From Enterococcus sp. 9E7_DIV0242 (GTDB lineage Bacteria > Bacillota > Bacilli > Lactobacillales > Enterococcaceae): 64,000 nucleotides of DNA. Shown one piece after another: positions 37,722-47,147 of this stretch (positions are counted from its first letter, which is position 1; every line of letters begins with the position of its first letter). The stretch covers positions 3,895,001 to 3,959,000 of the forward strand of contig NZ_CP147247.1 of assembly GCF_002140975.2 (NCBI RefSeq). Direction: 5' to 3'. A program made the translations under genes and the position numbers. The notes below the pieces were generated by a model, which had not been told where the DNA came from, ran no database searches, and saw nothing but the letters and a program-made list of their open reading frames with translations.

Positions 37722-38750
37722 ATGGATATAATTCGAGTATGTTTGATCGGTACAGGACGAGCTGGGATGATTCATGGCAGAAATCTAGCCTCAAAAATCA
37801 AGGGAGGCAAGTTGATTGCCTTATGTGATCCCTCAGAGGAAGCTTTAGCAGCAGCTAAAAATGAGCTGGATATAGTCTATGGCTACACAGATTACCGACA
37901 GGCTCTGGAAAATCCGGAAATTGATGCGGTGGTTGTGGTGACCCCAACTGTTTATCATAAAGAAATCGTTATTGCAGCAGCGAAGGCGGGGAAACATATC
38001 TTATGTGAGAAGCCATTGGCGATGGATGAAAACGAGTGTTTGGAAATGATTGCAGCAGCAGAAGAAAATCATGTAAAGCTACAGGTAGGATTTATGCGTC
38101 GCTTTGATGAAAGCTTTCAGGAAGCAAAAAGAATTATTGATTCAGGAGCGATCGGAGAGGTCGTGTTAGTAAAATCATTGACACATGGTCCGAGTGAACC
38201 GAGACCATGGATGTATGATATCTCTAATAGCAACGGTCCTATTGGTGAAGTAAACAGCCATGATTTGGATACATTGCGGTGGTTTACAGGTAGCGAAGTG
38301 GTATCAATCTATTCAATCGGCGGTAATTTCCGATCACCGGAAGTCAAAGCGAAGTATCCGGATTATTATGATACGGTTTCGATGAATATGCAATTTTCTG
38401 ATGGTAAATTAGGCGCAGTGGACGGTGCGCAGTATGTCCAATATGGCTACGATGCACGAGTAGAGATTCTTGGAACAAATGGCAGTGTGCTGATTGGAGA
38501 CCAAAGCAAGCACAAGGTAGTGATTGCCAATCGTGAGGGGGAAATCATTCGTCCGGCCATGCATAGCTGGACCTATCTGTTTGCGGATGCTTATGTTGCT
38601 GAGGATCAGGCGTTTATTGATTGTATTTTAGAGGATAGTCAGCCATTAGTGACAGGACATGATGGGATGATGGCGGTGAAGTTGGTTCATGCTGGGTTGA
38701 CTTCTTTACAGGAAAAAAGAATTGTTTGGATGGATAAGGAGGAAAAATGA
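37722..38750 (+). CDS. Gfo/Idh/MocA-family NAD(P)-dependent oxidoreductase
   Basis: A 342-residue dehydrogenase resembling inositol 2-dehydrogenases. The N-terminal Rossmann loop is LIGTGRAGMIHG, the catalytic Lys is in CEKPLAMDENE, and the substrate-side HD is in NSHDLDTLRW. ATG 37722 is chosen because GGAGG precedes it; the upstream frame from 37665 overlaps the EIIC gene. It lies in the deoC-PTS operon and presumably oxidises the imported carbohydrate or a derived ketose/polyol phosphate. Confidence 0.82.
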   Translation: MDIIRVCLIGTGRAGMIHGRNLASKIKGGKLIALCDPSEEALAAAKNELDIVYGYTDYRQALENPEIDAVVVVTPTVYHKEIVIAAAKAGKHILCEKPLAMDENECLEMIAAAEENHVKLQVGFMRRFDESFQEAKRIIDSGAIGEVVLVKSLTHGPSEPRPWMYDISNSNGPIGEVNSHDLDTLRWFTGSEVVSIYSIGGNFRSPEVKAKYPDYYDTVSMNMQFSDGKLGAVDGAQYVQYGYDARVEILGTNGSVLIGDQSKHKVVIANREGEIIRPAMHSWTYLFADAYVAEDQAFIDCILEDSQPLVTGHDGMMAVKLVHAGLTSLQEKRIVWMDKEEK

Positions 38751-39808
38751 TGACTCAAAGCAATATGAAAGCTGTGCAGTTATTTGGAAAGGAACGGTTA
38801 GAGGTAAACGAAGTTTCCAAGCCAGTAATTACTGATAACGAGATTTTGATCAAAGTAAAAGCAGCATCTATTTGTGGAACAGATGTCCGAATGTATAAAA
38901 ACGGCTATACGGGTGTGGATGAAAAACATCCGTTGATATTGGGGCACGAAATAGCTGGGGTGATCGAAGAGATAGGTGGACAGGTCAAAGGATACGAGAA
39001 GGGGATGCGTGTTGCGATAGCTCCTAATATGGGCTGTGGCATCTGTGACCAGTGTGTCAGTGGAAATACGCATCTATGCGCCACATATGAGGCTTTTGGG
39101 ATTAACCTGCCCGGTGGGTTTGCCGACTATTTGAAAATTCCTGAAAAAGCGATACGCCAAGGCAATATCACTGTTTTACAGGAAGGGATCAGCTTTGAAG
39201 AAGCTGCACTGATCGAACCGTTCAGCTGTGTATTCAATGGACAGGAAATTGCAGGTGTCAACGCAGGGGATACAGTATTGATTATCGGGTCTGGTCCAAT
39301 TGGAATCATGCATGCCATGTTGGCTCTGAGCAAAGGGGCCGGAAAGATTATTATGAATGATCTTCAGGAAGACCGGTTGCGTACAGCTAAAAGGCTAGTT
39401 CCTGAGTTAGTGACTCTAACAAGTGATGATCTACAACAGAAAATCATGAGTGAAACGAATGATGAGGGAGTCGACCTGTGTATAGTAGCAGCCCCTGCCC
39501 CCCAAGCACAGGAAGCCAGTTTCAACTATATGGCCATGAATGGTCGGTTATTATTTTTTGGAGGGTTGCCCAAAGAGAAGGAAAACGTCTCTTTAAATAC
39601 CAACATACTTCATTATAAACAATTGCGGGTATATGGGTGTACGAGAGCAAGTCTACACGGATATCGAACCTCGGAAAAGCTGATTGCAAGCGGCAGGATA
39701 CCTGTTGCTCAGCTGATTACTGAACGCTTCAACATCGATCAGTTTCCGAAAGCGTTAGAAAATGCGCAACGTGCTGTGGGATTGAAAAATGTCATTATTT
39801 TTGACTGA
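38747..39808 (+). CDS. Zinc-dependent medium-chain alcohol/polyol dehydrogenase
   Basis: A 353-residue MDR-family enzyme. Catalytic zinc ligands are in SICGTDVRMY and GHEIAGVIEE; the structural zinc loop CGICDQCVSGNTHLC is intact; the NAD loop is IIGSGPIGIMHA. It resembles sorbitol or galactitol-phosphate dehydrogenases. The ATG at 38747 overlaps the previous stop (ATGA); ATG 38750 has better spacing from AAGGAGG and may be the true start. Last gene of the operon, before a terminator. Confidence 0.85.
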   Translation: MMTQSNMKAVQLFGKERLEVNEVSKPVITDNEILIKVKAASICGTDVRMYKNGYTGVDEKHPLILGHEIAGVIEEIGGQVKGYEKGMRVAIAPNMGCGICDQCVSGNTHLCATYEAFGINLPGGFADYLKIPEKAIRQGNITVLQEGISFEEAALIEPFSCVFNGQEIAGVNAGDTVLIIGSGPIGIMHAMLALSKGAGKIIMNDLQEDRLRTAKRLVPELVTLTSDDLQQKIMSETNDEGVDLCIVAAPAPQAQEASFNYMAMNGRLLFFGGLPKEKENVSLNTNILHYKQLRVYGCTRASLHGYRTSEKLIASGRIPVAQLITERFNIDQFPKALENAQRAVGLKNVIIFD

Positions 39809-39819
39809 TAAAAAGAATG

Positions 39820-39859
39820 AAACCGTCTATTGCAACTAAAAAATAGATGGTTTTATTTT
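39820..39859 (+). terminator. Terminator of the deoC-PTS-dehydrogenase operon
   Basis: The stem AAACCGTCTATT / AATAGATGGTTT (39820-39831 with 39842-39853, one G-U pair) is followed by a T-rich tract. Confidence 0.85.
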
Positions 39860-39990
39860 TGTCTCAAATTCTTAAACGTTTTAAAAAGCAAAAGTAATTT
39901 TTTTCCTCGAAAATGGCAATATTGTATTTACTTCTGGCTCTTTTTTCTGTACTCTTAACTTGAGTTTATTTTTTTTAAGGAGGAACAAAT

Positions 39991-41724
39991 GTGTCCTATC
40001 AAGAGATGATATTTCTTTTTCTCGGAGGTCTGGGAATTTTCCTTTTCGGGATGAAGTATATGGGGGATGGCTTGCAGAAAACGGCAGGAGATTCTTTAAG
40101 AGAAATTTTGAATACATTCACTTCTACACCATTACGTTCTGTATTAGCAGGGCTGATCGTTACGGCAATTATTCAATCAAGTTCTGGAACAACGGTTTTA
40201 ACAGTTGGATTGGTTAGTGTAGGGTTTATGTCTTTGAAGCAGGCGATTGGGGTTATCATGGGGGCAAACGTAGGGACAACGGTAACCGCCTTCATTATTG
40301 GGTTTAATCTGAGTGCCTATGCTTTACCGATCATGGGCGTTGGATCGATTATGCTTTTCTTTTTCAAACGTGAAAAGATTAACAATATCGGTCAAATTCT
40401 TTTCGGGTTTGGCTGTCTATTTTATGGATTGAACTTGATGGGGAGTGGGATGGCGCCATTACAGGATTTGCCGCAGTTTGCGGATTTGATGGTAGATGTA
40501 TCTCACCAACCGATTTTAGGTGTTGGGATTGGTACACTGTTGACAATGGTATTACAAAGCTCAAGTGCGACGATCGGGATTTTGCAACAATTATACACGC
40601 AAGGAAGTTTGGCAATTGGTGCCGCACTACCGATACTCTTTGGGGATAATATCGGAACTACAATAACAGCTGTTATTGCGGCGTTAGGTACGAGTGTTGC
40701 TGCGAAGAGAACCGCTGCCTCGCATGTTGTGTTTAATTTGGTAGGAGCGATTATCTTTACGATTTTGCTATCGCCATTTACATCAGTTGTTATCGCGGTT
40801 TCTAACACATTTGGATTGAACCCTGCAATGCAAATTGCTGTAGCACACGGAATGTTCAATGTATCCAACTTGCTGATTCAATTCTGGTTCATCGATAAAA
40901 TTGAGTTATTGGTACGTAAAATCATTCCTGGTAAAGATAGAGAAGGAATTGATTTTAAACCATCTAACCTAAATGAATCAATCATTCAGAATTCTCCAAC
41001 AGTAGCTTTAAATCAGGCGAAAATTGAATTGTTGCAGATGGGCGAGTATGTTGTCGGGGCTTATGAAGCTACCAATGCTTTTTATGAAAAACAAGACAAA
41101 GTAGACCGTGAAAATGCGGATCAATATGAAACAGCAATCAATGACATGGATAATCGTTTGACCGAGTATCTTGTCCAACTATCTTCTGCAGAGTTGACGA
41201 TCGCTGAAAGTCATGAGCAAACAATGATGCTCGAGCTGACAAAAGATTTGGAGCGAATCGGCGATCATTGTCGAAACATTGTTGGGTATATAGATGAAGC
41301 GATTCGAACGGAAAAGAAACAGAAGGCTAAAGACAAAAAAGAAGGAAAAACGTCTGATCGAACAACCCTGATCGTATCTGATGAAGATTTGCTTGAACTA
41401 TTTAGAAAAGTAGCAAAAAATATCAAAGACTCGTTGACTGCTTTTGAGAATGATGATAAAGAAATTGCAGCCCATATTCTGGAACGTGAGGAAGAAATCG
41501 ATGAGATGGTTAAACATCTTCGGAAGAAGTATATTTCGATCATGAATAGTGGGAAAGGCCGCGCGGCAGATGGAATCCTATTTATTGATACTGCATCAAA
41601 TCTAGAAAGAATGAGTGATCGGACAGTCCATATGGCAAAATATGTTCTGGGAGAACGGTATGGAACAGAAACGATTACTGTGGAGCAATCTGTTAATCCA
41701 ATTATTCAAGAGGCATTGGATTAG
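39991..41724 (+). CDS. Na/Pi-cotransporter family protein with PhoU-like domain
   Basis: A 577-residue protein. The N-terminal ~300 residues hold two inverted Na_Pi_cotrans repeats with the QSSSGTTV and QSSSATIG signature motifs and eight or so hydrophobic segments; the C-terminal 220 residues are helical and PhoU-like (LERIGDHCRNIVGYIDEA, LERMSDRTVHMAKYV). Such proteins take up phosphate with sodium. The start is GTG 39991, with AAGGAGG seven bases upstream. It is monocistronic. Confidence 0.88.
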   Translation: MSYQEMIFLFLGGLGIFLFGMKYMGDGLQKTAGDSLREILNTFTSTPLRSVLAGLIVTAIIQSSSGTTVLTVGLVSVGFMSLKQAIGVIMGANVGTTVTAFIIGFNLSAYALPIMGVGSIMLFFFKREKINNIGQILFGFGCLFYGLNLMGSGMAPLQDLPQFADLMVDVSHQPILGVGIGTLLTMVLQSSSATIGILQQLYTQGSLAIGAALPILFGDNIGTTITAVIAALGTSVAAKRTAASHVVFNLVGAIIFTILLSPFTSVVIAVSNTFGLNPAMQIAVAHGMFNVSNLLIQFWFIDKIELLVRKIIPGKDREGIDFKPSNLNESIIQNSPTVALNQAKIELLQMGEYVVGAYEATNAFYEKQDKVDRENADQYETAINDMDNRLTEYLVQLSSAELTIAESHEQTMMLELTKDLERIGDHCRNIVGYIDEAIRTEKKQKAKDKKEGKTSDRTTLIVSDEDLLELFRKVAKNIKDSLTAFENDDKEIAAHILEREEEIDEMVKHLRKKYISIMNSGKGRAADGILFIDTASNLERMSDRTVHMAKYVLGERYGTETITVEQSVNPIIQEALD

Positions 41725-41811
41725 GTGAAAAGAAATTGAAAAAATAGCGTATTTTGACGAATAAGGTGTGAGGGGTATCTCTCTCAGTTCATTTAAGAGA
41801 AACGCATTTGT

Positions 41812-41847
41812 GGAGTTGTGACAAGGTCAATGTCGCAGCTCCTTTTT
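41812..41847 (+). terminator. Terminator of the Na/Pi-cotransporter gene
   Basis: GGAGTTGTGACA (41812-41823) pairs with TGTCGCAGCTCC (41831-41842) with G-U pairs, followed by T5. Confidence 0.75.
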
Positions 41848-41928
41848 CTAAAGAATTGCTGGAGCAAGGAACTGGTCGAGAGGCTCTTTATAGATAAAAG
41901 AAAGAATATGGACAAAGGAGTGAAGTAG

Positions 41929-42795
41929 ATGGACTGGATCAATAAGCTGGAAGAATCGTTGGTTTATATAGAAAATCATCTAACTAGTACAATCGATTAT
42001 AAGGAACTAGGGCGAATCGCTTGCTGCTCTGAATACCATTATCAACGGATATTTTCATATATGGTCGGTGTACCTTTGACTGAGTACATTCGCAGAAGAA
42101 GACTTTCTCTTGCAGGAGCAGAGTTACAATATGGCAAAAAAGTGATCGATGTTGCAATGAAATATGGCTATGAATCTCCAAATTCTTTTTCCCGAGCATT
42201 TAAAAATATCCATGGAGTCACTCCTTCTCAGGCTCAAAAAGAAGGTGCGCGTTTAAAAACGTATCCGAGAATCAAGTTTCATATTTCAATCAAGGGTGAT
42301 GTAGAAATGGATTATCGAATTGAGACAAAGTCGGCGTTTCGAATTGTCGGGACAACGATTCCAATGTCTCGAAAGGCCGAAGAGAATCATCAGAAACTAC
42401 CTGGTTTCTGGACAAAAACGTCGACAGATGGGACTTTACACACTATATTACCTTTAATGAGTCCGGCGCTTCAGGGGGTGCTTGGGGTTAGTACCGGTTT
42501 TTCTCGAGAAGAAGATACACCAACCTATTATATCGCAGTGGTCAGTGAGGCGTGTGTACCGGAAGGCTTGTCAGAATACTTGATCGAAGAGTATACTTGG
42601 GCAATTTTTACCGGTAGTGGACCTATGCCTCAAGCGATTCAGGAGCTGGAAAAACGGATTATTACGGATTGGTTGCCGAGCTCCGGGTATGAGTATGCCA
42701 ACGGGCCGGACATTGAGGTTTATCTGGAGCCTGATCCGACGAAAGCTGTATTTGAGGTTTGGGTGCCTGTGAATAAGGCAAAAGATGGGCAGTAG
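41929..42795 (+). CDS. AraC-family regulator with GyrI-like effector domain
   Basis: A 288-residue regulator. The N-terminal AraC domain (residues 8-105) has two helix-turn-helices (ELGRIACCSEYHYQRIFSYM; KVIDVAMKYGYESPNSFSRA). The C-terminal 170 residues match the GyrI/Rob-type small-molecule-binding fold (FRIVGTTIPMSRK, YTWAIFTGSGPMPQAIQELE). Proteins of this layout often sense drugs or lipophilic compounds. The neighbouring transporter and lipase genes do not identify a target. AAAGGAG precedes the ATG. Confidence 0.82.
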   Translation: MDWINKLEESLVYIENHLTSTIDYKELGRIACCSEYHYQRIFSYMVGVPLTEYIRRRRLSLAGAELQYGKKVIDVAMKYGYESPNSFSRAFKNIHGVTPSQAQKEGARLKTYPRIKFHISIKGDVEMDYRIETKSAFRIVGTTIPMSRKAEENHQKLPGFWTKTSTDGTLHTILPLMSPALQGVLGVSTGFSREEDTPTYYIAVVSEACVPEGLSEYLIEEYTWAIFTGSGPMPQAIQELEKRIITDWLPSSGYEYANGPDIEVYLEPDPTKAVFEVWVPVNKAKDGQ

Positions 42796-42896
42796 CAAGC
42801 GAAGTAAAAAATTTCATAAAAGCATCATCTTTTACTACTTCAAGCGTATAGATTCCGATATAATAGAGGGTATCAATTCAAAGTGAGGAAGCGATT

Positions 42897-43814
42897 ATGA
42901 AATCAACGTATTGTATTTCTTCAGACGAACAAACAGAGCTTCATCTTATCTATTGGGAACCGACACTACCTATAAAGGGCATCGTTCAGTTAATTCATGG
43001 AATGGCGGAATACATTGAACGGTATGGGGACTTTGCAGACTACCTGACAACATTAGGTTATCTGGTTGTCGGTCACGATCACCTTGGGCATGGAAAATCG
43101 GTCGATCAACAGGAATCACAGCATGGGTATTTTGGAAAAGGAGATACGGCACGGCATGTGATTGCTGACATCGAGGTTGTGCGAATGTATACAGCTGAAC
43201 AGTATCCTGAACTCCCTTATTTCATGTTGGGACATAGTATGGGGTCATTCGCTCTACGCTGTTATCTGCAAAACTATCAGATTCCGCTTTCCGGAGCTGT
43301 GTTTATGGGAACAGGTACAGGATCAACCATTATACCAACGGTCTTATCTCTTACAGCTAGCTTGAATAAGCTGCAGCCTAAGAAGGTAAATCATCTGCTA
43401 GATAATTTAGCCTTCGGTTCGTTTAGTAAGAAGTTCCCGGAGCCAGGTCGTTTTAATTGGCTTAGTAAAAATCAAGACAATGTGCATAGCTATGAAGAGG
43501 ATGAGCTGACTGGTTTCACTTTTACGAATAATGGGTTTCATACGTTATTCCAATTGATCCATGGTGCGAATAAAAAAGGCTGGTCGGAAACACTTCCTAA
43601 AGAATTACCTCTTCTCTTGATCAGTGGCGAAAAAGATCCTGTAGGTGACTATGGTAAGGGCGTTAGAAAAATAGCTAAGACACTGGATGCTTCCGGGATA
43701 CAGGATGTATCAATGGTTCTATTCGCTGAGCTTCGTCATGAACTATTATTTGAAAAAGAGAAGCCGCAGGTTTATGAAAAGATAGGAACCTGGTTCGATA
43801 AGCATCTGTCGTGA
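42897..43814 (+). CDS. Alpha/beta hydrolase, monoacylglycerol-lipase-like
   Basis: A 305-residue serine hydrolase of the lysophospholipase/monoglyceride lipase family. The nucleophile is Ser114 in LGHSMGSF, the acid is in SGEKDPVGD, and the His is in ELRHELLFE; the oxyanion motif is QLIHGMAEY. There is no signal peptide, so it acts in the cytoplasm. GAGGAAG precedes the ATG. It stands alone. Confidence 0.82.
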   Translation: MKSTYCISSDEQTELHLIYWEPTLPIKGIVQLIHGMAEYIERYGDFADYLTTLGYLVVGHDHLGHGKSVDQQESQHGYFGKGDTARHVIADIEVVRMYTAEQYPELPYFMLGHSMGSFALRCYLQNYQIPLSGAVFMGTGTGSTIIPTVLSLTASLNKLQPKKVNHLLDNLAFGSFSKKFPEPGRFNWLSKNQDNVHSYEEDELTGFTFTNNGFHTLFQLIHGANKKGWSETLPKELPLLLISGEKDPVGDYGKGVRKIAKTLDASGIQDVSMVLFAELRHELLFEKEKPQVYEKIGTWFDKHLS

Positions 43815-44064
43815 TCTCGAGAGTTACCAGAAACGAATAGGACTTTTATTGCCATTTCTTTCTTTTTTTTATAAACTTAAGAGATATTGGGCTTGAGGAT
43901 AGCCGCAGGTTTTAGTTACTAAAAAATGAAATCGATAGGCTTCAATCTCTACGTATACCTAGACAATAGTTTTTTTATAAGGAATAGATTAATAAGACTT
44001 ATGAAATAAAAAATGAAGGATAGATATTACTACAGGAAGGAATCATCTGGCATGGTGGAAAGCG

Positions 44065-44601
44065 ATGGAAAAGAAAAAAATCAGAACATTGGGCTTAGCC
44101 AGTTTAAATTGGCTATATAGAAATAAAGAACTTAAGGCAGCCAAGGAGCAACAGATCCTGCAGCAACTATTTGAAGATGAGTATTGGACACAAGCCCAGA
44201 CGATTGGGGTCGTCAAGGCAGTGCCATTTGAGTTCGATACCTCTACTGTAATCAGTAAGGCTTGGGCGCAAGGAAAACAAGTAACTGTACCAAAAGCAGA
44301 AAATACGCAGATGACCTTTCATCGAATCACGCCGGAATCTTTGTTTGTTCGCTCTTCTTTTGGTGTAGAGGAGCCGGCGGATGAGCAAGAGACAGCTTTA
44401 CAGGAAATTGATTTGTTGATCGTTCCTGGATTGGTGTTTACAGTAGCGGGATTTCGAGTAGGATTTGGTGGTGGTTACTATGATCGGGTGTTGGAAGAGT
44501 TTCAAGGGAATAGTTGTAGTTTGGTATTTAGCGAACAAATTCAGGAATGCTGGAAGGCAGAAGCCTTTGACCGGCAGATAGACAAATTGTTTATCAATTA
44601 A
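44065..44601 (+). CDS. 5-formyltetrahydrofolate cyclo-ligase family protein
   Basis: A 178-residue MTHFS-family protein. The ATP and folate motif GFRVGFGGGYYDRVL is near the C-terminus, with VPKAENTQMTFHRI in the middle. The enzyme converts 5-formyl-THF to 5,10-methenyl-THF using ATP. The start is set at ATG 44065, with a weak GGTGG site; the N-terminus lacks the usual first helix start (K-x-x-R), so an upstream non-ATG start was considered but none is better. It is followed closely by the rhomboid gene, a common order in Firmicutes. Confidence 0.85.
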   Translation: MEKKKIRTLGLASLNWLYRNKELKAAKEQQILQQLFEDEYWTQAQTIGVVKAVPFEFDTSTVISKAWAQGKQVTVPKAENTQMTFHRITPESLFVRSSFGVEEPADEQETALQEIDLLIVPGLVFTVAGFRVGFGGGYYDRVLEEFQGNSCSLVFSEQIQECWKAEAFDRQIDKLFIN

Positions 44602-44611
44602 GGAGGATTTG

Positions 44612-45313
44612 ATGGATTATCAAACAAAGATGAAAGCAAAACGGTTATTAAATCAGCCGTTCATTACTTATTTATTAATAGGAATCACGACAATCGTATT
44701 TCTTGGTATGGAGGTTTCCGGAGGCTCGGAAAACACAATGGTCCTGTTGAATTGGGGAGCCATGTCGAAGCGAATGATTGTGGAGTACCATGAATACTGG
44801 CGCTTTTTTACACCTATGTTTTTACATATTGGCTGGATGCACATCATTTTGAATATGGTGACACTTTATTATGTCGGCGCTCAGGTGGAAAATATCTATG
44901 GTCATTGGCGTTATCTGGCGATTTACTTGTTGAGTGGTGTTTCGGGAAATCTACTTAGCTTTTCTCTCGGCGCTTCTAATGGAATCTCAGCAGGAGCGAG
45001 TACGGCAGTTTTTGGGTTGTTTGGTGCATTTATTATTCTTGGCCGACACTTTAAAAATAACCCGGCAGTTTCGTTCATGGTTCAGCGGTATGCGACTTTT
45101 ATCGGGATCAACTTGCTTTTTAATCTATTCAGCAGTTCGGTCGACATCCTTGGTCATATTGGTGGGTTGGTCGGTGGTCTGTTAGCGGCAACATTTTTGG
45201 CTATACCGAAACGTTCAGAGGAGTTCAACATTCATGAACGAATCATCTCTGGGATGATTTTTGTATTTATTCTGGTTGTTTGCTTCTTCTTAGGTTTTAA
45301 AAATTATGTTTAA
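44612..45313 (+). CDS. Rhomboid-family intramembrane serine protease
   Basis: A 233-residue membrane protein with about seven hydrophobic segments. The catalytic Ser is in SAGASTAVFGLFGAF and the His in LGHIGGLVGG; HIGWMHIILNMVTLYYVG supplies the conserved loop histidine and asparagine. The Gly after the Ser is replaced by Thr in the GASG motif. AGGAGG stands five bases before ATG 44612. It corresponds to YqgP/GluP and sits, as in Bacillus, before yqgQ and glcK. Confidence 0.88.
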   Translation: MDYQTKMKAKRLLNQPFITYLLIGITTIVFLGMEVSGGSENTMVLLNWGAMSKRMIVEYHEYWRFFTPMFLHIGWMHIILNMVTLYYVGAQVENIYGHWRYLAIYLLSGVSGNLLSFSLGASNGISAGASTAVFGLFGAFIILGRHFKNNPAVSFMVQRYATFIGINLLFNLFSSSVDILGHIGGLVGGLLAATFLAIPKRSEEFNIHERIISGMIFVFILVVCFFLGFKNYV

Positions 45314-45343
45314 ACTGTATAATGATAAGGAAGTGCTTGGAGC

Positions 45344-45562
45344 TTGGAAACGTTATATGATGTTCAGCAGCTGTTCAAAAGATTTGGGATGTACATTTAT
45401 GTTGGCGCCAGAATCTATGATATTGAATTGATGATGATCGAATTGAAGAATCTCTACGATGGTCAGTTAATCGATAAGGAGACTTACCTTCATGCCAGAC
45501 GTATTCTGAATAGAGAGCATAGAGTGGAAGAAAACAGAATGACAGAGAAAGGGATCGAATGA
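45344..45562 (+). CDS. yqgQ: YqgQ family (DUF910) small protein
   Basis: A 72-residue protein with the family's TLYDVQQLFKRFGMYIYVG and YDIELMMIELKNLYD. The start is TTG 45344, with AAGGAAG nine bases before; no ATG would keep the conserved N-terminus. It lies between the rhomboid protease and glucokinase genes, as in Bacillus subtilis. The function is unknown. Confidence 0.82.
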   Translation: METLYDVQQLFKRFGMYIYVGARIYDIELMMIELKNLYDGQLIDKETYLHARRILNREHRVEENRMTEKGIE

Positions 45563-45563
45563 G

Positions 45564-46532
45564 ATGGATAAAAAGATCATAGGAATTGATTTGGGCGGTA
45601 CAACAATCAAATTTGCGATTTTGACATTGGACGGAGAAGTTCAGCAAAAATGGAGTATCGAAACGAATATACTGGATGAGGGTAGTCATATCGTTCCAGA
45701 TATTATCGAATCAGTCAATCATCGCATAGCTCTTTACGGGATGGACAAAGCAGATTTTGTTGGGATTGGCATGGGGACACCAGGCAGTGTTGATATTGAA
45801 AAAGGAACTGTTATCGGTGCCTATAATCTGAACTGGGTAACACGTCAATCTGTAAAAGAGCAGATTGAAGCTGGAACAGGAATTCCCTATACGCTGGACA
45901 ATGATGCCAATGTAGCTGCATTAGGCGAGCGTTGGAAGGGTGCCGGAGAAAACGATCCGGATGTTGTATTCATTACATTAGGAACGGGTGTCGGTGGTGG
46001 TATTGTCGCAGAAGGCAAGCTACTTCATGGGACAGCAGGCTGTGCCGGTGAAGTCGGCCATGCGACAGTTGATCCGGATGGGTTTGACTGTACCTGTGGC
46101 AAAAAAGGCTGTCTGGAAACAGTAGCTAGTGCAACGGGCGTTGTTCGTTTGGCAAGAAAGCTGTCTGAAGAATACGCTGGAAGTTCTCAGCTGAAACAAA
46201 TGATCGACGACGGCCAGGCGGTGACAAGCAAGGATGTTTTCGAATACGCGGAAAATAATGATCCATTTGCGTTAATGGTCGTTGATAAGGTTTGCTTCTA
46301 TTTAGGCTTGGCCTTGGGTAATATCGGAAACGTGCTAAACCCTTCTGCTATCGTTATCGGTGGTGGTGTTTCGGCGGCAGGTGAGTTTTTACGTAGTCGT
46401 GTAGAGAAATATTTTGAAGAGTTCACATTTCCGCAAGTTCGCGAAAGTACAAAAATCAAACTGGCGGAACTTGGAAATGAAGCAGGCGTTATTGGCGCAG
46501 CTTCACTGGCATTGAAATTTATGGAAGAGTAA
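45564..46532 (+). CDS. glcK: ROK-family glucokinase
   Basis: A 322-residue ROK kinase that phosphorylates cytoplasmic glucose. The N-terminal ATP loop is GIDLGGTTIKFAIL, the catalytic Asp is in LDNDANVAALGE, and the zinc site is GHATVDPDG then CTCGKKGCLE. It begins one base after the yqgQ stop. The rhodanese-like gene follows, the same order as in Bacillus subtilis (yqgP-yqgQ-glcK). Confidence 0.92.
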   Translation: MDKKIIGIDLGGTTIKFAILTLDGEVQQKWSIETNILDEGSHIVPDIIESVNHRIALYGMDKADFVGIGMGTPGSVDIEKGTVIGAYNLNWVTRQSVKEQIEAGTGIPYTLDNDANVAALGERWKGAGENDPDVVFITLGTGVGGGIVAEGKLLHGTAGCAGEVGHATVDPDGFDCTCGKKGCLETVASATGVVRLARKLSEEYAGSSQLKQMIDDGQAVTSKDVFEYAENNDPFALMVVDKVCFYLGLALGNIGNVLNPSAIVIGGGVSAAGEFLRSRVEKYFEEFTFPQVRESTKIKLAELGNEAGVIGAASLALKFMEE

Positions 46533-46546
46533 GAGAGGGTTTTTAC

Positions 46547-46948
46547 ATGTCTGTGTTATTAGTAATCAATATTATTTTAGGTGCAATTCTGCTGATTATG
46601 GCGGGAAATATGTTGTATACATTCATTTTAGGAAAGACTGCGGCGAAGATGCTGACAGAAGAAGAATTTCGTGAAGGTATGAGAAAAGCTCAGGTAATTG
46701 ATGTCAGAGAAAAAGATACATTTGATGGCGGCCATATTCTTGGCGCACGTAGCTTGCCGTATTCTATGTTGAAAACGAATATGCAGTCGCTTCGTAAAGA
46801 TCAACCTATTTATCTGTATGATCAAAGACATTCAACGAGCGTTCGTGTAGCGAGGAAGCTGAAAAAAGCCGGCTATACAGATATCTATGTTCTTAAAAAT
46901 GGGTATGATAATTGGTCAGGCAAGATTAAAAAGAAAACAGTGAATTAA
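46547..46948 (+). CDS. Membrane-anchored rhodanese-like protein without catalytic Cys
   Basis: A 133-residue protein. Residues 3-28 form a membrane segment; the remainder is a rhodanese fold (QVIDVREKDTFDGGHILGARSLPYSML; KKAGYTDIYVLKNGYDNW). The active-site loop that normally begins with Cys reads YDQRHSTS, so no persulfide chemistry is expected. It resembles YqhL-type proteins. It follows glcK by 14 bases and is closed by a terminator. Confidence 0.82.
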   Translation: MSVLLVINIILGAILLIMAGNMLYTFILGKTAAKMLTEEEFREGMRKAQVIDVREKDTFDGGHILGARSLPYSMLKTNMQSLRKDQPIYLYDQRHSTSVRVARKLKKAGYTDIYVLKNGYDNWSGKIKKKTVN

Positions 46949-46953
46949 TGAGT

Positions 46954-46992
46954 AAAGGCGGCGTGGAGAAAAAGAATCCCGGCGCCTTTTTT
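46954..46992 (+). terminator. Terminator of the rhomboid-glcK-rhodanese operon
   Basis: AAAGGCGGCG (46954-46963) pairs with CGGCGCCTTT (46980-46989) with one mismatch and runs into T6. Confidence 0.8.
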
Positions 46993-47147
46993 GCTTATCT
47001 TTAGGTAAAAGCTAGATTTTTATCACAGTTCCGTCGTTTTTGGACATCGTTCCATTTTCTCTGTGATTCACTGGTCCTAAAGCATTCGAATTGGAAATCG
47101 TTTCATTTTTTTTATTTTGCGATACAATAGAAATAGGAGGGATTCTG

